Below, one piece after another: positions 24,723 through 36,893 of a stretch of 64,000 bases of DNA (positions are counted from its first letter, which is position 1; each line of letters opens with the position of its first letter). Position numbers and translations under genes: made by a program. This DNA is from Xylocopa sonorina (Eukaryota > Arthropoda > Insecta > Hymenoptera > Apidae): assembly GCF_050948175.1 (NCBI RefSeq), contig NC_135201.1, positions 3,472,001-3,536,000 on the forward strand. The letters are read 5' to 3'. Under the pieces are notes generated by a model. It did no database searches. It saw only the letters and a program-made list of their open reading frames with translations, and was not told where the DNA came from.

Positions 24723-26937
24723 GCTCACAGTTTTTATACCTCTCACAGCGTACAGACATCCTTCCCAGTTTAAGAATAAGGAATATTGCTTTCAAGGGTT
24801 CTGAGAAACTTGTCTTCCACTCTCATTACTACCACTTAATTTTAAGTTTTATAATCCTATTATTTTATTTAAAATCAGAGATTTATATAAATCAAATTAT
24901 GATAGATGTTAACCTTGTGACGTACGGTTCAAATTATCACAGTGTAAATCGTCGTTTGTCACATGGAAAAAAAAATCGCGACAAAGATTCGCACGCTCGA
25001 TAAGCTGCACCAAAACCAAAGTTCAACCCTGATCGTGACACGCGAGCCAAACACACCCTCTCTTTCTCTTTAAGAACAACGCGGCTGCAAAAGAAATTCC
25101 TTCCACCCTGTCCACCCTCTGTTCGAGGATCATCGTTCCCTCAAGTGTCCCGACGAGTTACTCGTCCCGTTAACGAGAGCCGTCCGCAAAGCTTCCGGAG
25201 CCGGCGGCGGGAATTAACCGAAACGCAATTACCGAACGCCCCATCGCCGTGGCCGGGCGCACTTTTCCGGCTCGAGTCGCCGGAAATGCGCGAAAGTTGC
25301 CCTTCCGCGGTGCACAGGGCCCGCGAGTTCCCTCTTCTCGTGCCGCCGCTCCGCAACTCCTCCACCGCGGCGGATTTAATGAAAACGGGGCGGGCGGATC
25401 GCTTTTGACGGTGGGCGAAAGTCGGGAACTTGTTTTTACCCCCGCTCGAGCCGAGCCTCCGGTTTTAACGAACGCGGCTACCGCGTTCGCCGTCGATTCT
25501 TCGAACGGAACGCAATTCAGCATAGCTTACGTAATTCGTAAACCACGCGATAACCCACCCCCCGCGGGAGTTGGATTAAATCGTTCCGCCGCGAGCAGCC
25601 GATGCGCGCGGGGGTTGGAGGCGGCGGAAGAGGAGGAGGGTGGTTCGAGCGTTTCCCTGGTGCGGTGGCACTCGATCGTAATGGCTGAAATCGCGTCCAC
25701 TCGACTCTTCCGTTATTCAACGGCGGAACCTAATCTCCGCCGGTTGTACGCGGTGTCCGGGCGAAAGGAGAATCAGCTCGTGAATATTTGAGTGGGTATT
25801 CCTGCTGATGAACCCGAAAACGGGCGAACGCCGCCGCCGTATATTTCCAGTAAATCGTTTGCAATTTAAATAACAACGAACAAGTGGTTCGGATTCCGTT
25901 TAATTCGAAATCTGTACGCGCGTTCGCCGCGCGCCACGGCGCGGTGGTTCTCGCTTTAGAAATTGGGTATCGCCAGCTTTTTTTCGACGAGTTTAGCCTT
26001 TTTTTTTTCGTACACGCGTCGAGTAAAGAAAATTCGTCCGCTCTGGTAAACGACGCGAATTTGAACCTGCGATTATTCGCATCGAGTCGTTCCCCAATAA
26101 TTGACAATAAATTATGATCGAGCAGCTGCGTGGCGGCAGATGCTCTTGATGCGGTCCCTGTCCTAAATAAATACACGTTACCTACGCGTATTCCATTCGA
26201 GAACCGTCGAAAGGTCCCTTTAGAAGGCTTCCAAGATCTACCACGATCGTTTGACTCGTTGAACCGATTTTTTTAAACGTACCAGACCGTCCCAGGTCCT
26301 CGCGGTCTCTCTTACCTTTCGAACTTCGTTAAGAATGCAGGGACGAAGAGCTTTGTGTGGGCACACAGGGAACTTTGTGAGGCGAGCCCCGTAGCCACGA
26401 CAGAGACTCGTTATCCAATGAAATCGGCTTGTGAGTTAAAAAAATCCGTTCGTCGTGTACGGTTGGATCGTGCGCTCGATTAATGCATAGGCTACGAACT
26501 ATTTCAGCGCGGTAATCGTCACGCGCCAGGCCACAATGCGTCCCGGACGCAATAGCAATAATCTCGCACAGCGATTCGATCAAAAATTATCGACGGTTCG
26601 CCGGTGGAATAATGTTTACCTTAAATCGCGCCCCGCTCGCCCGCCACGTCGCAGTTTTCGTCCAGCACCGATAGATTACCGTCGTTTACATTCGCGCGCC
26701 ACCCCTCGAATTTCCCACGCGTTCGCCATCTTCTTTCAGCGCGACGTAGCGGCTTTTTCGCGATTATTTTGCGTCTCGTAATCGCGCGAAGACGATAATT
26801 AATTAGACGGTGTTTGGTTTGCTTCGATTAACATCCTTGGGCTTCAGAGGTGACTCTCGGTCGGATTTCAAGTTTCAAAGCTTTACAAAAATGGATTTTA
26901 AATCGTCGAAGAACGAGATCGATCGTGAATAAATCAG

Positions 26938-27305
26938 TGACACAGAGAATGAAAGCAATGATGGAAATAGTAACATGGTATTAAATGTAAGAAATAGAAA
27001 AATTAGAATAATGACCAACGTATCCGAAAATGGCAGTCATTCCCAACAAGATTCTGGTAACTCAACAATAAAATAAAACAGTTAAAATATAAAAATATTT
27101 TTATAAGTTTAACATTCGAAGTAACAAGAAAATGAAAGCAATGTCGGAGATAGTAACATGGTATCAGATGCAAAAAATGGAAAAATTAGAGTAACGACCA
27201 ATGCATCCAAAAATAACAGCGATGGCCTCACAAGACTCAGATAATTCAACGATCAAATAAAACAAATAAAATATAGAAATATTTTTATAAGTTTAACGTT
27301 CGAAT
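26938..27305. repeat. tandem duplication, 2 copies of ~183 bp
   Basis: Copies begin near 26938 and 27121, with AATGAAAGCAATG, ATAGTAACATGGTAT and AATATTTTTATAAGTTTAAC in common. The two have drifted apart at many positions, so the duplication is older than those at 43.7 or 50.1 kb. AT-rich and non-coding. Confidence 0.88.
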
Positions 27306-27613
27306 TTTTTTGTCGAGCGCAAATAAATAAATCACGCGACCCGTTTGAACGTTTCCACGCACCCCTCGAGGAACAACGTAGATTACCCGGAACGTGTGCA
27401 TTCGTTATCAGAGAAAGAGCATAATTCCGTCGACGCGCGCGATCTCGTCGCTCGGTTCTCCGATACATTCCCGTCGAGGTATCCGGGAGAGCGAAAAACC
27501 GGGACTGTTTTCACTAGGATCGACGGTCCATGGAAGAGTGGCCATAAACGGTCTGTGCGATCGCAAAGTTTCGAGACCAATTTAATACCCGGGCAGCAGT
27601 CTCGCTCCAGATA

Positions 27614-27636
27614 GCACGACGCCCTCAGCGTCGTGC
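27614..27636. repeat. 9 bp perfect hairpin
   Basis: GCACGACGC and GCGTCGTGC are perfect complements around a 5-base loop. Pairing stops at the arms. Confidence 0.5.
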
Positions 27637-28264
27637 ATCCACGGGGACAACGTCGTTACACTCGTGGCTGGACAACCCGACAAAGGAGTCTGCTCGTACC
27701 CATCCATCTTGGAAGGCGAGCACCCGCGGGGGGTGAAAGCGCGTCGAGCCAGAGCGTACTCGTCCACCCCTTTAAATCCGCTAATTCGGATCGCACACGT
27801 TCGCGCGATCCGTTCGATCTGGCCGCCGCTCGATTTCCTGCGATAGCAAATTTCGTTTATCGAGTTTACACGAGTTTCCATCCTATCAAATCTACGAATC
27901 CCCCGGACAACGTTTTTTTCCTCTCTCTCTCTCTCATTTTTTTTACGTCCTTCGTCGCTCGCGTATATGTACGCACATACGTGTGCTTTTTTTTTGTCAA
28001 CATATTCGAACGAAACGTTCGATCCGCGAATGCAATTTCGCGATGGCAAACGCGACCCAGCTCGCTCTTTTCCTTCGACCAAGCGGAACTGCGCGCGCCA
28101 TCTTCGCCGCGCGTAATTCAGTTAACCCTTTCCAGAGAGCGTCCATCGAATACGTTCGCAGCGACGCGTCTCTCGCTCGCTCGTAGCAGAGGGGCACGTC
28201 GAGCCAGGGCCCGATGGGACGAGCCGGTTCTAATCAAAGGCTTCCCTTGATCTTCTGCTCGCAG

Positions 28265-28396
28265 GTCCGCCGACGATCCTGGTGAGGCCGCAATCGCAGC
28301 AGGTGAAGGCGGGCGGGATAGCCAGCTTCTACTGCACGGCGGAGGGCTCGCCGCCGCCCCAGATCCACTGGCGCAAGAACGGGAAAAAAGTTTCAC
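28265..28396 (+). CDS. Lar: Lar receptor tyrosine phosphatase, exon coding first half of Ig1
   Basis: This 132-base exon runs from a good acceptor (pyrimidine-rich, TCGCAG) to a consensus donor (CAC|GTAAGT). It opens with two bases of a split codon and ends with one, so both introns are phase 1. The peptide reads PPTILVRPQSQQVKAGG, then the first Ig cysteine in ASFYCTAEG, then PPPQIHWRKNGKKVS with the core tryptophan. The order RP-x-Q, GG-ASFYC and W-RKNGKKVS matches the first I-set Ig domain of Drosophila Lar and of vertebrate LAR, PTPRD and PTPRS. In that family this domain is extracellular, and its basic loop (here RKNGKK) binds heparan sulfate on syndecan and glypican partners in axon guidance and synapse growth. 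Codons are GC-rich at the third position, unlike the AT-rich parts of the flanking introns. The exon is partial by nature: the domain is completed by the exon at 30741. Confidence 0.93.
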
Positions 28397-29149
28397 GTAA
28401 GTTCGACCTTCTCGTCCCTTCCCCGTCTCGAAACTTCCCTCCTGGACGAACGAGCACGCGGGGGATGGAAAATGGTATCGAAGTTAGCCAGCGAGCCGCG
28501 CACCGCCTCGCGTTTCCGCTCGCTCGTCCTTATCCGCGCCGCGTCTGCACCGTCCAGTATTTTCTTTCCAACTAAATTTCGCGCCGACCCGGAAACACCG
28601 GCTGTTACCAACGCCCTGGCCAATGGCGGCTTGAATGGCTGCGGACCACCCCAGGATCCAACCCTCTTCTGCCACGGAATTCCCGCGGACCGACCTGGGA
28701 TCGCCGTAGCCTCCCAGGCGTGCTCGCGATACCGGGCAAAGTAGACGTCGCAATCCTCTCGAGGGGCAGAATTCGATTATCTTGACCGTCGCTTCTCTCG
28801 AGCGGAAAGACCCGAGTCGAGCGTGTTTGTACGTGTCCTTTAGCCACGCTCCATTCGGCAGACCGATATCCGGTTCGAGGAATCCCGCGGAACCGAGGAG
28901 GACGGCATCCAGCGGACGGTTTGCGCCTCGATATCAATCCGTTGGATCCGGGCACGGTTCGCAGCACACCCGTTCCTTGTTCCCAGCGATACGCAGCCGG
29001 CGACGACTAATTGATCGCTGATTGAATTCCGTATTGGTCGCGCGGGGTAAGTGGTGCGCGCGTAAACGCGCGAGACAAGGATTTTGTATCCCTGCGTCGT
29101 GGAGTACGATCGATTCTACATTGTGTGGAAAAACTATGTTGGAAGGTTT

Positions 29150-29453
29150 GGAAACAGGCAATTCAAAAAAAAAAAAATGCTACACGGTGTTCTTCTAATG
29201 AAATTGGTATATATTTTTTAATGCTGTGGCTTACTCTACTCCTGTCAGTATCTCGCTTAATCTATTTTAACTTTTTTCTAAATCAATTGACAGACAATTG
29301 ACATTGGAGACAGGTAATTTAAAAAAAAAAAGAAACGATACTACACAGTGTTCTTCTAAAGAAATTGATATATATTTTTTAATTCTGTGGCTTACTTTAC
29401 TCCTGTTTGTATCTCGCTTAATCCCTTCTAATTTTTTTCTAAATCAATTGACA
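29150..29453. repeat. tandem duplication, 2 copies of ~156 bp
   Basis: Copies start at GGAAACAGGCAATT (29150) and GGAGACAGGTAATT (29306). Each opens with an A-run and shares GTGTTCTTCTAA, ATATATTTTTTAAT, CTGTGGCTTACT and TTTCTAAATCAATTGACA. Confidence 0.92.
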
Positions 29454-29579
29454 CTCTACTTCTTTCGCCTGTGTTTTTAATGCAATCCTAGGCAGCAGGC
29501 ATTAACCTTTTCTATTAACTACATCCCTGTTAATGTGCTCTCTCCATTGATGAGACTTTCCCGGCTTTTTGACGATGAC

Positions 29580-29720
29580 CAGGTTTTATGGTACTCACTT
29601 CATCCGAACCCTGTCTGGGTCCCTTTCAGGCTGGTCGAATTAGTACCGTAAAACCCGTCATCGTCTCACTCGACGCGGCTGTCGAGCATGTGGGCCCTAA
29701 GCTATTCATTGTCTTTTTTT
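29580..29720. repeat. dispersed repeat copy (12.6/21.7/29.7 kb family)
   Basis: GACCAGGTTT at the left end and CTCACTCGACGCGGCTGTCG followed by AGCATGTGGGCCCTA at the right end match copy 3 of the 12468-13098 array and the 21.7 kb copy. The middle is divergent or inserted. It lies inside the Lar Ig1 intron. Confidence 0.5.
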
Positions 29721-30740
29721 GCCTACAATTGGTATTACGTTTTTGTCGTATTCGTGTTTTAACTTCGAGTGTACAGGTAGAGTACTTGCTGTAATGTAAA
29801 TTTTTTAATTTATTTTGTACTCTGTACGAAATTTTTGGTGATACAAGAAACTAAGTACGGATAACTCTTGGTTTACGTCAGCTCGATTTACATCGATTTG
29901 CAATCAGCTGTTCGATTCCTCGACTTTCTCTACGCTGGACTAATTTATTGAGCTTTGACGTTGTACATTCATTAAGATAAAGATTTCTATTAAATATACT
30001 TAGTTTTTTCTGTTTATACTGTCGAGTTGTAAAGCGTCAAGGGAAAAATCGACGGAGACCCTTCCTTCGCATATTTCTCTCATGCAAATTCATTCACATT
30101 TTCGAAAACTGTAATCAGATCAGAATCTTCGAAATTTTATATGTTTCTCTTCAATTTTTTTCAATAAAAGCATTTCACTCTATTTTACCATTCAATTTGC
30201 GCCAACTTTAGTAGAAATGGAACTGCGAAGTAAACCAAGAGCCAACCCAGTGCATATAAACATACAGAAAGTACGCATCGATTTAAAAACCAATCCAAAG
30301 ACCAACAGACGATTGGAAAAAGCAAACATGCGAGTCTTACAGCCCAACTACAATCGCCGCTGGTATCCGCGATGCGTTTCGCATCGCCCGCGCGCTGTAC
30401 CGCAGACTCATCGAATCGTAACCGGACTCCATTCAGGAAAAGTGCGCGGCCCGATTAACCGTTGGAGATTTGCTGCGCCGCGAAAAATCGCGGCCGTTTA
30501 ACGCGTCGCGGCCGCTTTTGTCCCGCGCTCGATTGTCCCGCGAGATTCGCTAATCCAGCGAAACGGAGATAACTGCGCGTGACAGAGCCGATCGTTGCCG
30601 CGCGCGCGTGAAACTGATTCCTTCGCCTGCACATCGGAATCGCCGATCCGGAATTTCATCCCCCTCGCGCGCGTTTCACCCTTGCGCGTCCTCTGTCTTT
30701 ATCTCCCGCCCGTTCACCCTCGATCTTTCGCCTGCTGCAG

Positions 30741-30899
30741 AGTCCCAGTCACGGTATCTGGTGCAGAACTATGAGAACGGAGCTTTACTGCGGATCGAAC
30801 CTGTCAAGACGCCCCGCGACCACACCACGTACGAGTGCCTGGCCGAGAATGGGGTTGGCGACGCGGTGTCAGCCGAGGCGCAGCTCAAAGTCTACGAAG
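30741..30899 (+). CDS. Lar: Lar receptor tyrosine phosphatase, exon coding second half of Ig1
   Basis: This 159-base exon runs from a strong acceptor (CTTTCGCCTGCTGCAG) to a GAAG|GTATGT donor. Its first two bases (AG) complete the codon begun by the last C of the exon at 28396, giving Gln, and it ends one base into a codon. It encodes SQSRYLVQNYENGALLRIEP, then VKTPRDHTTYECLAENG with the D-x-x-x-Y-x-C motif and second Ig cysteine, then VGDAVSAEAQLKVYEG closing strand G. The LLRIEPV..RD..YEC.AENGVGDAVSA pattern is diagnostic of LAR-family Ig1 and very close to Drosophila Lar. Together the two exons give a complete Ig domain of about 97 residues. The next exon should open Ig2 (family consensus around AGFP); none is seen through 64000, so the remaining Ig, fibronectin and phosphatase exons lie beyond the window. 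Confidence 0.95.
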
Positions 30900-30970
30900 G
30901 TATGTGCAACCGAGTTCTCTCTTCTCTTGTATTCGACGATCGTACGATGCGCAGCTTCGTCTCTCGTTGC

Positions 30971-31214
30971 TCGATTTAAAACGCGCGAGGATCGAACCGC
31001 GATTTTCTGCGCTTTAAACAGCACGCGAGATGTATTTCTGTTGCTATATCGAAATAAAGGGGGACGAATGGTTGCAAGGGTGCACTCTCGATGCTCGATT
31101 TAAACCGCGCGAGGATCGAACCGCGATTTTCTGCGTTTTAAACAGCACGCTAGATGTACTTTTGTTTCTGTAGCGAAATAAAGGGGGATGAATGGTTGCA
31201 AGTGTGCACGAGCG
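30971..31214. repeat. tandem duplication, 2 copies of ~124 bp
   Basis: Copies begin TCGATTTAAA at 30971 and 31095 and share GCGCGAGGATCGAACCGCGA, TTTTCTGCG, AACAGCACGC and GAATGGTTGCAAG. The array starts only 71 bases after the donor of the Ig1b exon. The duplication is recent, with few differences. Confidence 0.92.
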
Positions 31215-34200
31215 CGACTGCAATTAGTTGAACGAGGATTAACGTACTTTCCATCACGTCACCTCTAAATGGCGTCTATATTTTTATCAAAACGCGCATA
31301 TCCGTCTGATAACGGTTCGCTCGCGGCGAACTTTCCTTATTAAAATCGTCGCGCCTGAACCGCATTACCCGAGACACCGAACCGAACCGTCTACCAGCGT
31401 AATTGAACGTAACTTGCCGCTGCAAATTGTACCGTCAGAATTCGCTCGAGTTTAAGACATTGATACTAATATACGAACCGTCGGACGCGTGTACGCCCGA
31501 GGTATTAATACGTCGCGTGCCGCGAGCCAGTTTGGCATCTAATTACGCTCGACCCAATTCCAATTTTATAAAGCAGAGTTAAGAAAACGCTGCTGGGAGG
31601 GGTTGCGAGTGGGAATAATGGACTACAGTCCCGCTAGATCCGCGAAATTCTGCGAGGACGCGGTGCGCTCAGCTGCTCGAAGCGTCGTCCGATAACTATT
31701 AAACGTTATCAAGCCGAACGAGCTGCTCGAAATTTAATAATTAACGAAAGATCGCGCGAGAAGCAGCTGCGCGGCTAGAACCGACCTCTGCCTCGCCGCT
31801 CGAGCCAATATGGCCGTCCTCGAGGCGCCTCCGGTTACACAGGAGCTTTTCAAATATGGAACGGATACGACTGCCACGGAATAGCGAACAGACAGAGAGA
31901 CTGTCAGGAGAGGGGGGCGGATGGTCGCGATTTTTAGGGACCCGTGAAGATAACGAGGTGGTAAATTTTGTTTGAAATTAAACGAAGCCTTTCTTCGTCG
32001 ACTCGGGGTCCAACCGCGGCCGCGGCCCCTCTTTCTCTTTCTATTTATACGGAAGAGTGAACAGCTTAATGGCGCCCAGTTCGGCGACCAGACGGAAGGC
32101 GATGTAGTAGAAAAAAAGAAAAAAAAGAAAGGGTAGAAGGAGAGAGGGGAAAAGAAAAACGCGAGTGCCGCGCACCTGGAAAGCTTACCCTTTTCCGGGG
32201 GAAGAATCTCTTAAACTTTCGCGAAACGCCTTAATTGGCTTGGCCAGCTTTTTAATTCGATTCCAACTTCGCCTCGCGGATATTTTTGCTCGCAATTTCT
32301 CGTATTCTTCATCCGGAAAGAGAAAAGGCGAAAAAAGGAAAAAAAAAATGAAAAAGAGCCGCCCGTTTGCGAGGAAGCCGTTTCGAAGCTTCTCTTCGAC
32401 CCTGCCTCGCTCACCCCCCAGCAGTCTACTCTCGTGCTGTTTCCTCGCCGCGATCGTTCTCTCGTTCGACCGCCCGTCCGTTTGCAACCCAACCGCGGCG
32501 GAACGCGCGAAACTCATCGGAATTTTCCAACCCCCTCTTCGACCCCTTTTTTCTTCGCGTGCGCCTCGATTGGCCGCTATCTCGTGTCAATGCTGGCGCC
32601 GTCCGCGGCGCCTCGTAAATCACGAACTGCTCCCTCGGATCCGGGGTATTCGCCGGTGATTTCAATTTATTTGTTATAAAGTTGATTCAGAGCCAGGTGA
32701 TCGTTCTCCCACAGGTGCAATAATACGCGCAGCGGAGTAGCCGCCGGGCGAATTCCTTCGTCTCCACCCTCGCAAGCGCGTTTTCACTCGCGCTTCTTCC
32801 CCCGCCGCGCGCGGCCGTCCAGGATCCTCCCTCGAAATAATTAACGAGCATCGATTCTGTTAAACCCGAAACGAAATCTATTAAGCTGATTATGCGGCGG
32901 ATACGAATTTATTAAGCCCGCGCGAGATTACACGAGCTCGTGCAATTTTTAATCTCAGCTCCCAGCCCGCGAAATTTCGCGCGAGTTTTATCGCCACCCC
33001 TCCGCGGATCGTTTTCGCGCAGTTTTAAAAGGGGGATCGAGAAAGTCCGATCGCGGCGCGGATCGAATTACTCGACACCCTCGAGAGAGAGTTCTGCGAG
33101 AATTTCTCAGCTTTGGGTGACGAGCGCGACGAATCCCTCTCCCTGGGAAAATCAACCCTCCCCCGATGTTTAGCCCAACTTTCGAGCAAGTCTAAGATAA
33201 GACCGATCGTCGACGACGAGGAGAGCAACAGCCGATCTCGCACCCTCCTCTCGAACTTTGGTGAACTTTGGCGAATCCGGAGAGAACGAAATTTTTTCCA
33301 AACAATTAAAATCTGTTTACGAAGAAGTTGTAACGTTTCGATACAGGGTTTATCGATCTTCGATGAACGTAAGGGGATGATCGTACCTCGCGACGATTTT
33401 TTTAAACAATCAAATTTAGCTCGTGATTCTTCGAATCAAAATGAAACGTCGGTTACAAATTAATAATTGTTTTACGGCGAGAAATAAGCTGCACCGATTA
33501 ACGCGATAAAAGGTCTGTAATTTCGCTTGAAAAATAGAAAATCGCGTCCGTTTGTCGGGAAATGTCGCGGATATAAAAAAAAAAATTGATATGTCCTATT
33601 ATCATTGGCCGTGGAGCGCAGTGAAATTTTTCCATCCTCCATTTGCCCGTCTCCGTTCCATCGACGAGAAAAACGCTGGTCCGTAATAACGCGGACGCTC
33701 TCCGCTGTGTATATATATATATCATTGACGCACGTAGTAAATTATTACCGCTAGTAGCGTGGTTTAAATTGCGGAAGCCGCAGAAACGCAGCGAACGCGT
33801 CATATTTATATACACACATCACAAGTGTACGCAATTTATTATTAAAATCGTGATTTTATATAAACGAATTTAAACTCGTAATCGCATCGACTAATGCGAA
33901 TTTAATTGCACGTTGAACTTACTCTTCGCTGGTGGTAAACGAAGATTACAGTCAATTTAGAAAAGCGTACTCGTTTCAATGAAACATGCCAAGCTTCCTG
34001 TTCACGAGTATATTTTTATCAAAACCGCGACTAATCATCGACGCACGCTCCAATGTCGCGTCTTCGACCCCCTCGCGACGTCGTTGCGAGCGAACTCTCC
34101 TTGGTCCAACCTCGAGCGTCCAAAACTTCTCTAATTAAAGGGTGCTGGGCGACTCTTTCGCAGAGGCGCATCCCCCGTCCGGTTCCCGCGTACAAATTGA

Positions 34201-34403
34201 AACAGCTCCGTCCCAGGTCCTCTGTATCCGCTCGAGGGGGGTGTACGGGGTTCGTTACTAATTGTAAGCGACAAAGTAAATCGTGGTGCTTGCCACGGGT
34301 AGTAAGCATTTTTTCTCCGCTCGAGGAATCGCTCGCGATTAATCACCGGGGCTGCAACGCTCGCGAGCGCCCGACTGCCACCGCCCACGAGGAACTCACC
34401 CCC

Positions 34404-34424
34404 CTCTCTCTCTCTCTCTCTCTC
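34404..34424. repeat. (CT)n microsatellite
   Basis: A CT run of about 21 bases. Confidence 0.95.
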
Positions 34425-35011
34425 CTCTGCTCTTTTTTCCGCCAGGCTTTTCCAGCCCCTTTGGCTGGGTTACGCCAGATCCACGAGCGTGTTTTTGTTT
34501 TTGCCCAACCGGCGGTGCCTACTTACGCCGGACGGTGGAGTTTAAAAGTTGAACGAATTTTTCAACCCCCACCCTTGCATACCGGCGAACGTGGGGGTGT
34601 TTAATTCCGGCCAAGTTGAAAAATACGCTCGCGCAGCCACGGTACGCTAGACGGTAGCCAGGTTCGCCGCTGTAAAACGTGGCCAAGCCGGCGCGTAATG
34701 GGCCCAGCTCGGATAATTCGGCATCCGGTGGGCGCCGCGCGCTTAGCGCTTCGTTATCGAACGCATCGCCGCGATAAATGCTAGCGAAACTCGTATTAAA
34801 GCCGCATTCGGCTAATGCGATTACTCGCAGCCATGTAATGATGCGATAATGTAACAACGCAACATCGGTAAATGCGGTTAAAATTACACGGGAGACCAGC
34901 GGAGCAATCGATAATCGTTGCCCAGCGAGGCGAACGGGGGGTTGCGAGTACAACACACCCCGAGTCCAAGTGGCTCGACCTTCGCGCGGCGCACTCTCGA
35001 ATCGCGACACG

Positions 35012-35639
35012 GTTCCTCGCGCTTGTTGCTCCATCAGCGTGGCTCCATCCGCGAGATCCAACGCGTGGAGATCGCTAGAACCCAAATGGAGGATCGTGAC
35101 CAGTGGTCCAAAGATTCGCAACCCCCACGGATTCTTGACGCCCTCATAATCCCTGCAAACCCACACCTGCGCCATTAAGTAACACAAAATTTTGTTGTCT
35201 CAATGGATACGAATATGAATGGTACACCAAGGACCATGTCGTCGATGGAAGAATCAGAATTGGCGATGGAGAGGAACATGGTGGGTCCCAGAATCGCGTA
35301 AGGGTTGACTCGATCCAGCGTTCCTCGCGCTTGTTGCTCCATCAGCGTGGCTCCATCCGCGAGATCGACGAACCGATCCAACGCGTGGAGATCGCTAGAA
35401 CCCAAATGGAAGATCGTGACCAGTGGTCCAAAGATTCGCAACCCCCACGAATTCTTGACGCCCTCATAATCTCTGCAAATCCACACCTGCGCCATTAAAT
35501 GACACAAAATTTTGTTGTCTCAACGAATATAAATATAGATGTAATACCAAGGACCATGTCGTCGATGGAAGAATCAGAATTGACGTTGGAGAGGAGCATG
35601 GTGGGTCCCAGAATCGCGTAAGAGTGGACTCGATCCAGC
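35012..35639. repeat. tandem duplication, 2 copies of 308/320 bp, protein-like on - strand
   Basis: Copy A (35012-35319) and copy B (35320-35639) both start GTTCCTCGCGCTTGTTGCTC. They differ by scattered substitutions and one 12-base insertion in copy B (GACGAACCGATC near 35366). On the - strand both copies keep two open stretches in different frames: AQVW.CRDYEGVKN.WGLRIF followed by GPLVTI.HLGSSDLHALD, and NSDSSIDDMVLG followed by IFVETTKFC. The 12-base insertion preserves the first frame (adds RFVD). Most differences change the residue, and the second stretch ends in TAA in both copies, so purifying selection is not evident. I do not recognise the peptide. It may be a degenerate gene fragment or chance. 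Confidence 0.85.
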
Positions 35640-36868
35640 GTTTGCTCACTTGCGGTGTTTGTACTATTTTCGGCGACAGTGTCGTAAAACTTGGCGCGAG
35701 AAAACAAGGTAGACGTTGGTGGTGGGTAAAGGGTTTCCTCGGACGGAGGCGAGATAGCATCGATGCCCCGGCAGTTTGCCGTGCCGGGTACCGACCGGAT
35801 CAGATAACGGCGACGGCCTCGTTGGAATACTAATTTCCTTGTTCGCGGGGACACTTGGCATGCGAGTCGTCGACAGCAAGAAAAATTCACCGCGATACCG
35901 GCTGCCGGGCGTGAAAACGTGAGCCATTCCGCGGCTTCTTGGGACCCGTCGACCGAATCCCGACCCTCTGTCACCGATCTCTGCGTACAGCGGAGAATTG
36001 GTTCGTCTATGCACTCTGAGGATCGTACAATTTTAGTATAAATTCGAAATTTGCTTCATTCGATACTCGATACGAATCTTGAACTTCTAATAAAATAATT
36101 CTATTGCTGGGGTTGTTCAATGTGATAAATTGTAAGCGTTTTATCTGCGTCCAAAGAGGACTTCCGGTTTCCCACCATGGATTTAAATCTACTCCATTGG
36201 CGATGTTCAATTTTGTAATATGACTTAGGATTTCTCTTAACTCGATATGAGGGTTTCAAATGTGATTTGCTGTGCTTTTAAGCATTTTTATCGATATCGT
36301 GGTGTTTGTTGAGCAGTGTGCACAATGGCTGCGGTCACAATGGAGTCCTAGGAAAACGGTCGCAACAGCCACTGGTACATGAATCTTTAGAAAATACGAG
36401 TAAGAACTCTGGAACTATGCGAGAGATTAGCGAGTGCGTTTGAAGCCGGAAACTTGCTGCTTCAGACTCCATTCGGGTAGCGCGTGTAAGTAGTTCGGGC
36501 TGAGAACGATGGCGGGCTTCTCATCGTCGCGGAGGAGGCTTCCTACGCTTTTACGAGCCATACACTGTACAAAGTAAATCACCCAACTTCGTTCCACGTG
36601 ACTCTGCCAACTACTTCACGAACTAGCGTTAGAAAAATCACGTCTTCTAATTAGCCACTCGAATGGCCTTCGAAATTCGTTTACCCTTGCGTCGATCGTG
36701 AATTCAGCACCCAACACCTCACTCGAGGAACAATCATTATGGTGTACTATAGATTCGATTAGCCCTTCTCTGCAGTCAGGTCAGCAAACTCAGCTAACGC
36801 GAGGATTAAAGCGTTCAACGACAGAATTCGTCGCGTATCTCAATTCCATCCGTTCATAATTGACAGTT

Positions 36869-36893
36869 TCCGGCTGTCTGGCGAACAGCCGGA
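36869..36893. repeat. 9 bp perfect hairpin
   Basis: TCCGGCTGT and ACAGCCGGA pair perfectly around a 7-base loop. Pairing does not extend outwards. Confidence 0.5.

Larger units (their letters stand above)
17746..28264 (+). other. intron before the Lar Ig1a exon
   Basis: About 10.5 kb of sequence precedes the well-supported acceptor at 28265 (CTTCCCTTGATCTTCTGCTC, then GCAG). No coding sequence is recognised in it. It carries a (TC)n tract right after the candidate donor, a homeodomain-type palindrome at 18371, a 12-bp minisatellite at 19007, a dispersed repeat copy at 21.7 kb, a MITE-like element at 21917-22346, a hairpin at 23075 and two two-copy tandem repeats (24.5 and 26.9 kb). The interval 20.3-22.3 kb and much of 24-27.3 kb are AT-rich compared with their flanks. 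If the candidate first exon is wrong, the intron extends further left. Confidence 0.6.
28397..30740 (+). other. intron splitting the Lar Ig1 domain
   Basis: 2,344 bases run from GTAAGT to CTGCTGCAG, a phase 1 intron inside the Ig fold, after the KKVS strand. It holds no recognised gene. Contents are a two-copy AT-rich tandem repeat (29150-29453), a dispersed repeat copy near 29.6-29.7 kb, and an AT-rich segment from 29.7 to 30.2 kb. Confidence 0.88.

Noticed and set aside
30369..30387. Hairpin GCGATGCG/CGCATCGC with 3-base loop
   Set aside because: Short, GC-biased and isolated; chance is a sufficient explanation.
32349..32525. Signal-peptide-like frame MKKSRPF...LLSCCFLAAIVLSF
   Set aside because: It lies downstream of the Lar Ig1 exons, starts in a purine-rich run, and has no donor in a useful phase or homologous continuation.
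34519..35187. 222-codon frame on the minus strand
   Set aside because: Only its N-terminal part is the repeat-derived peptide discussed for 35012-35639. The rest has no family resemblance and no codon signature I can see.
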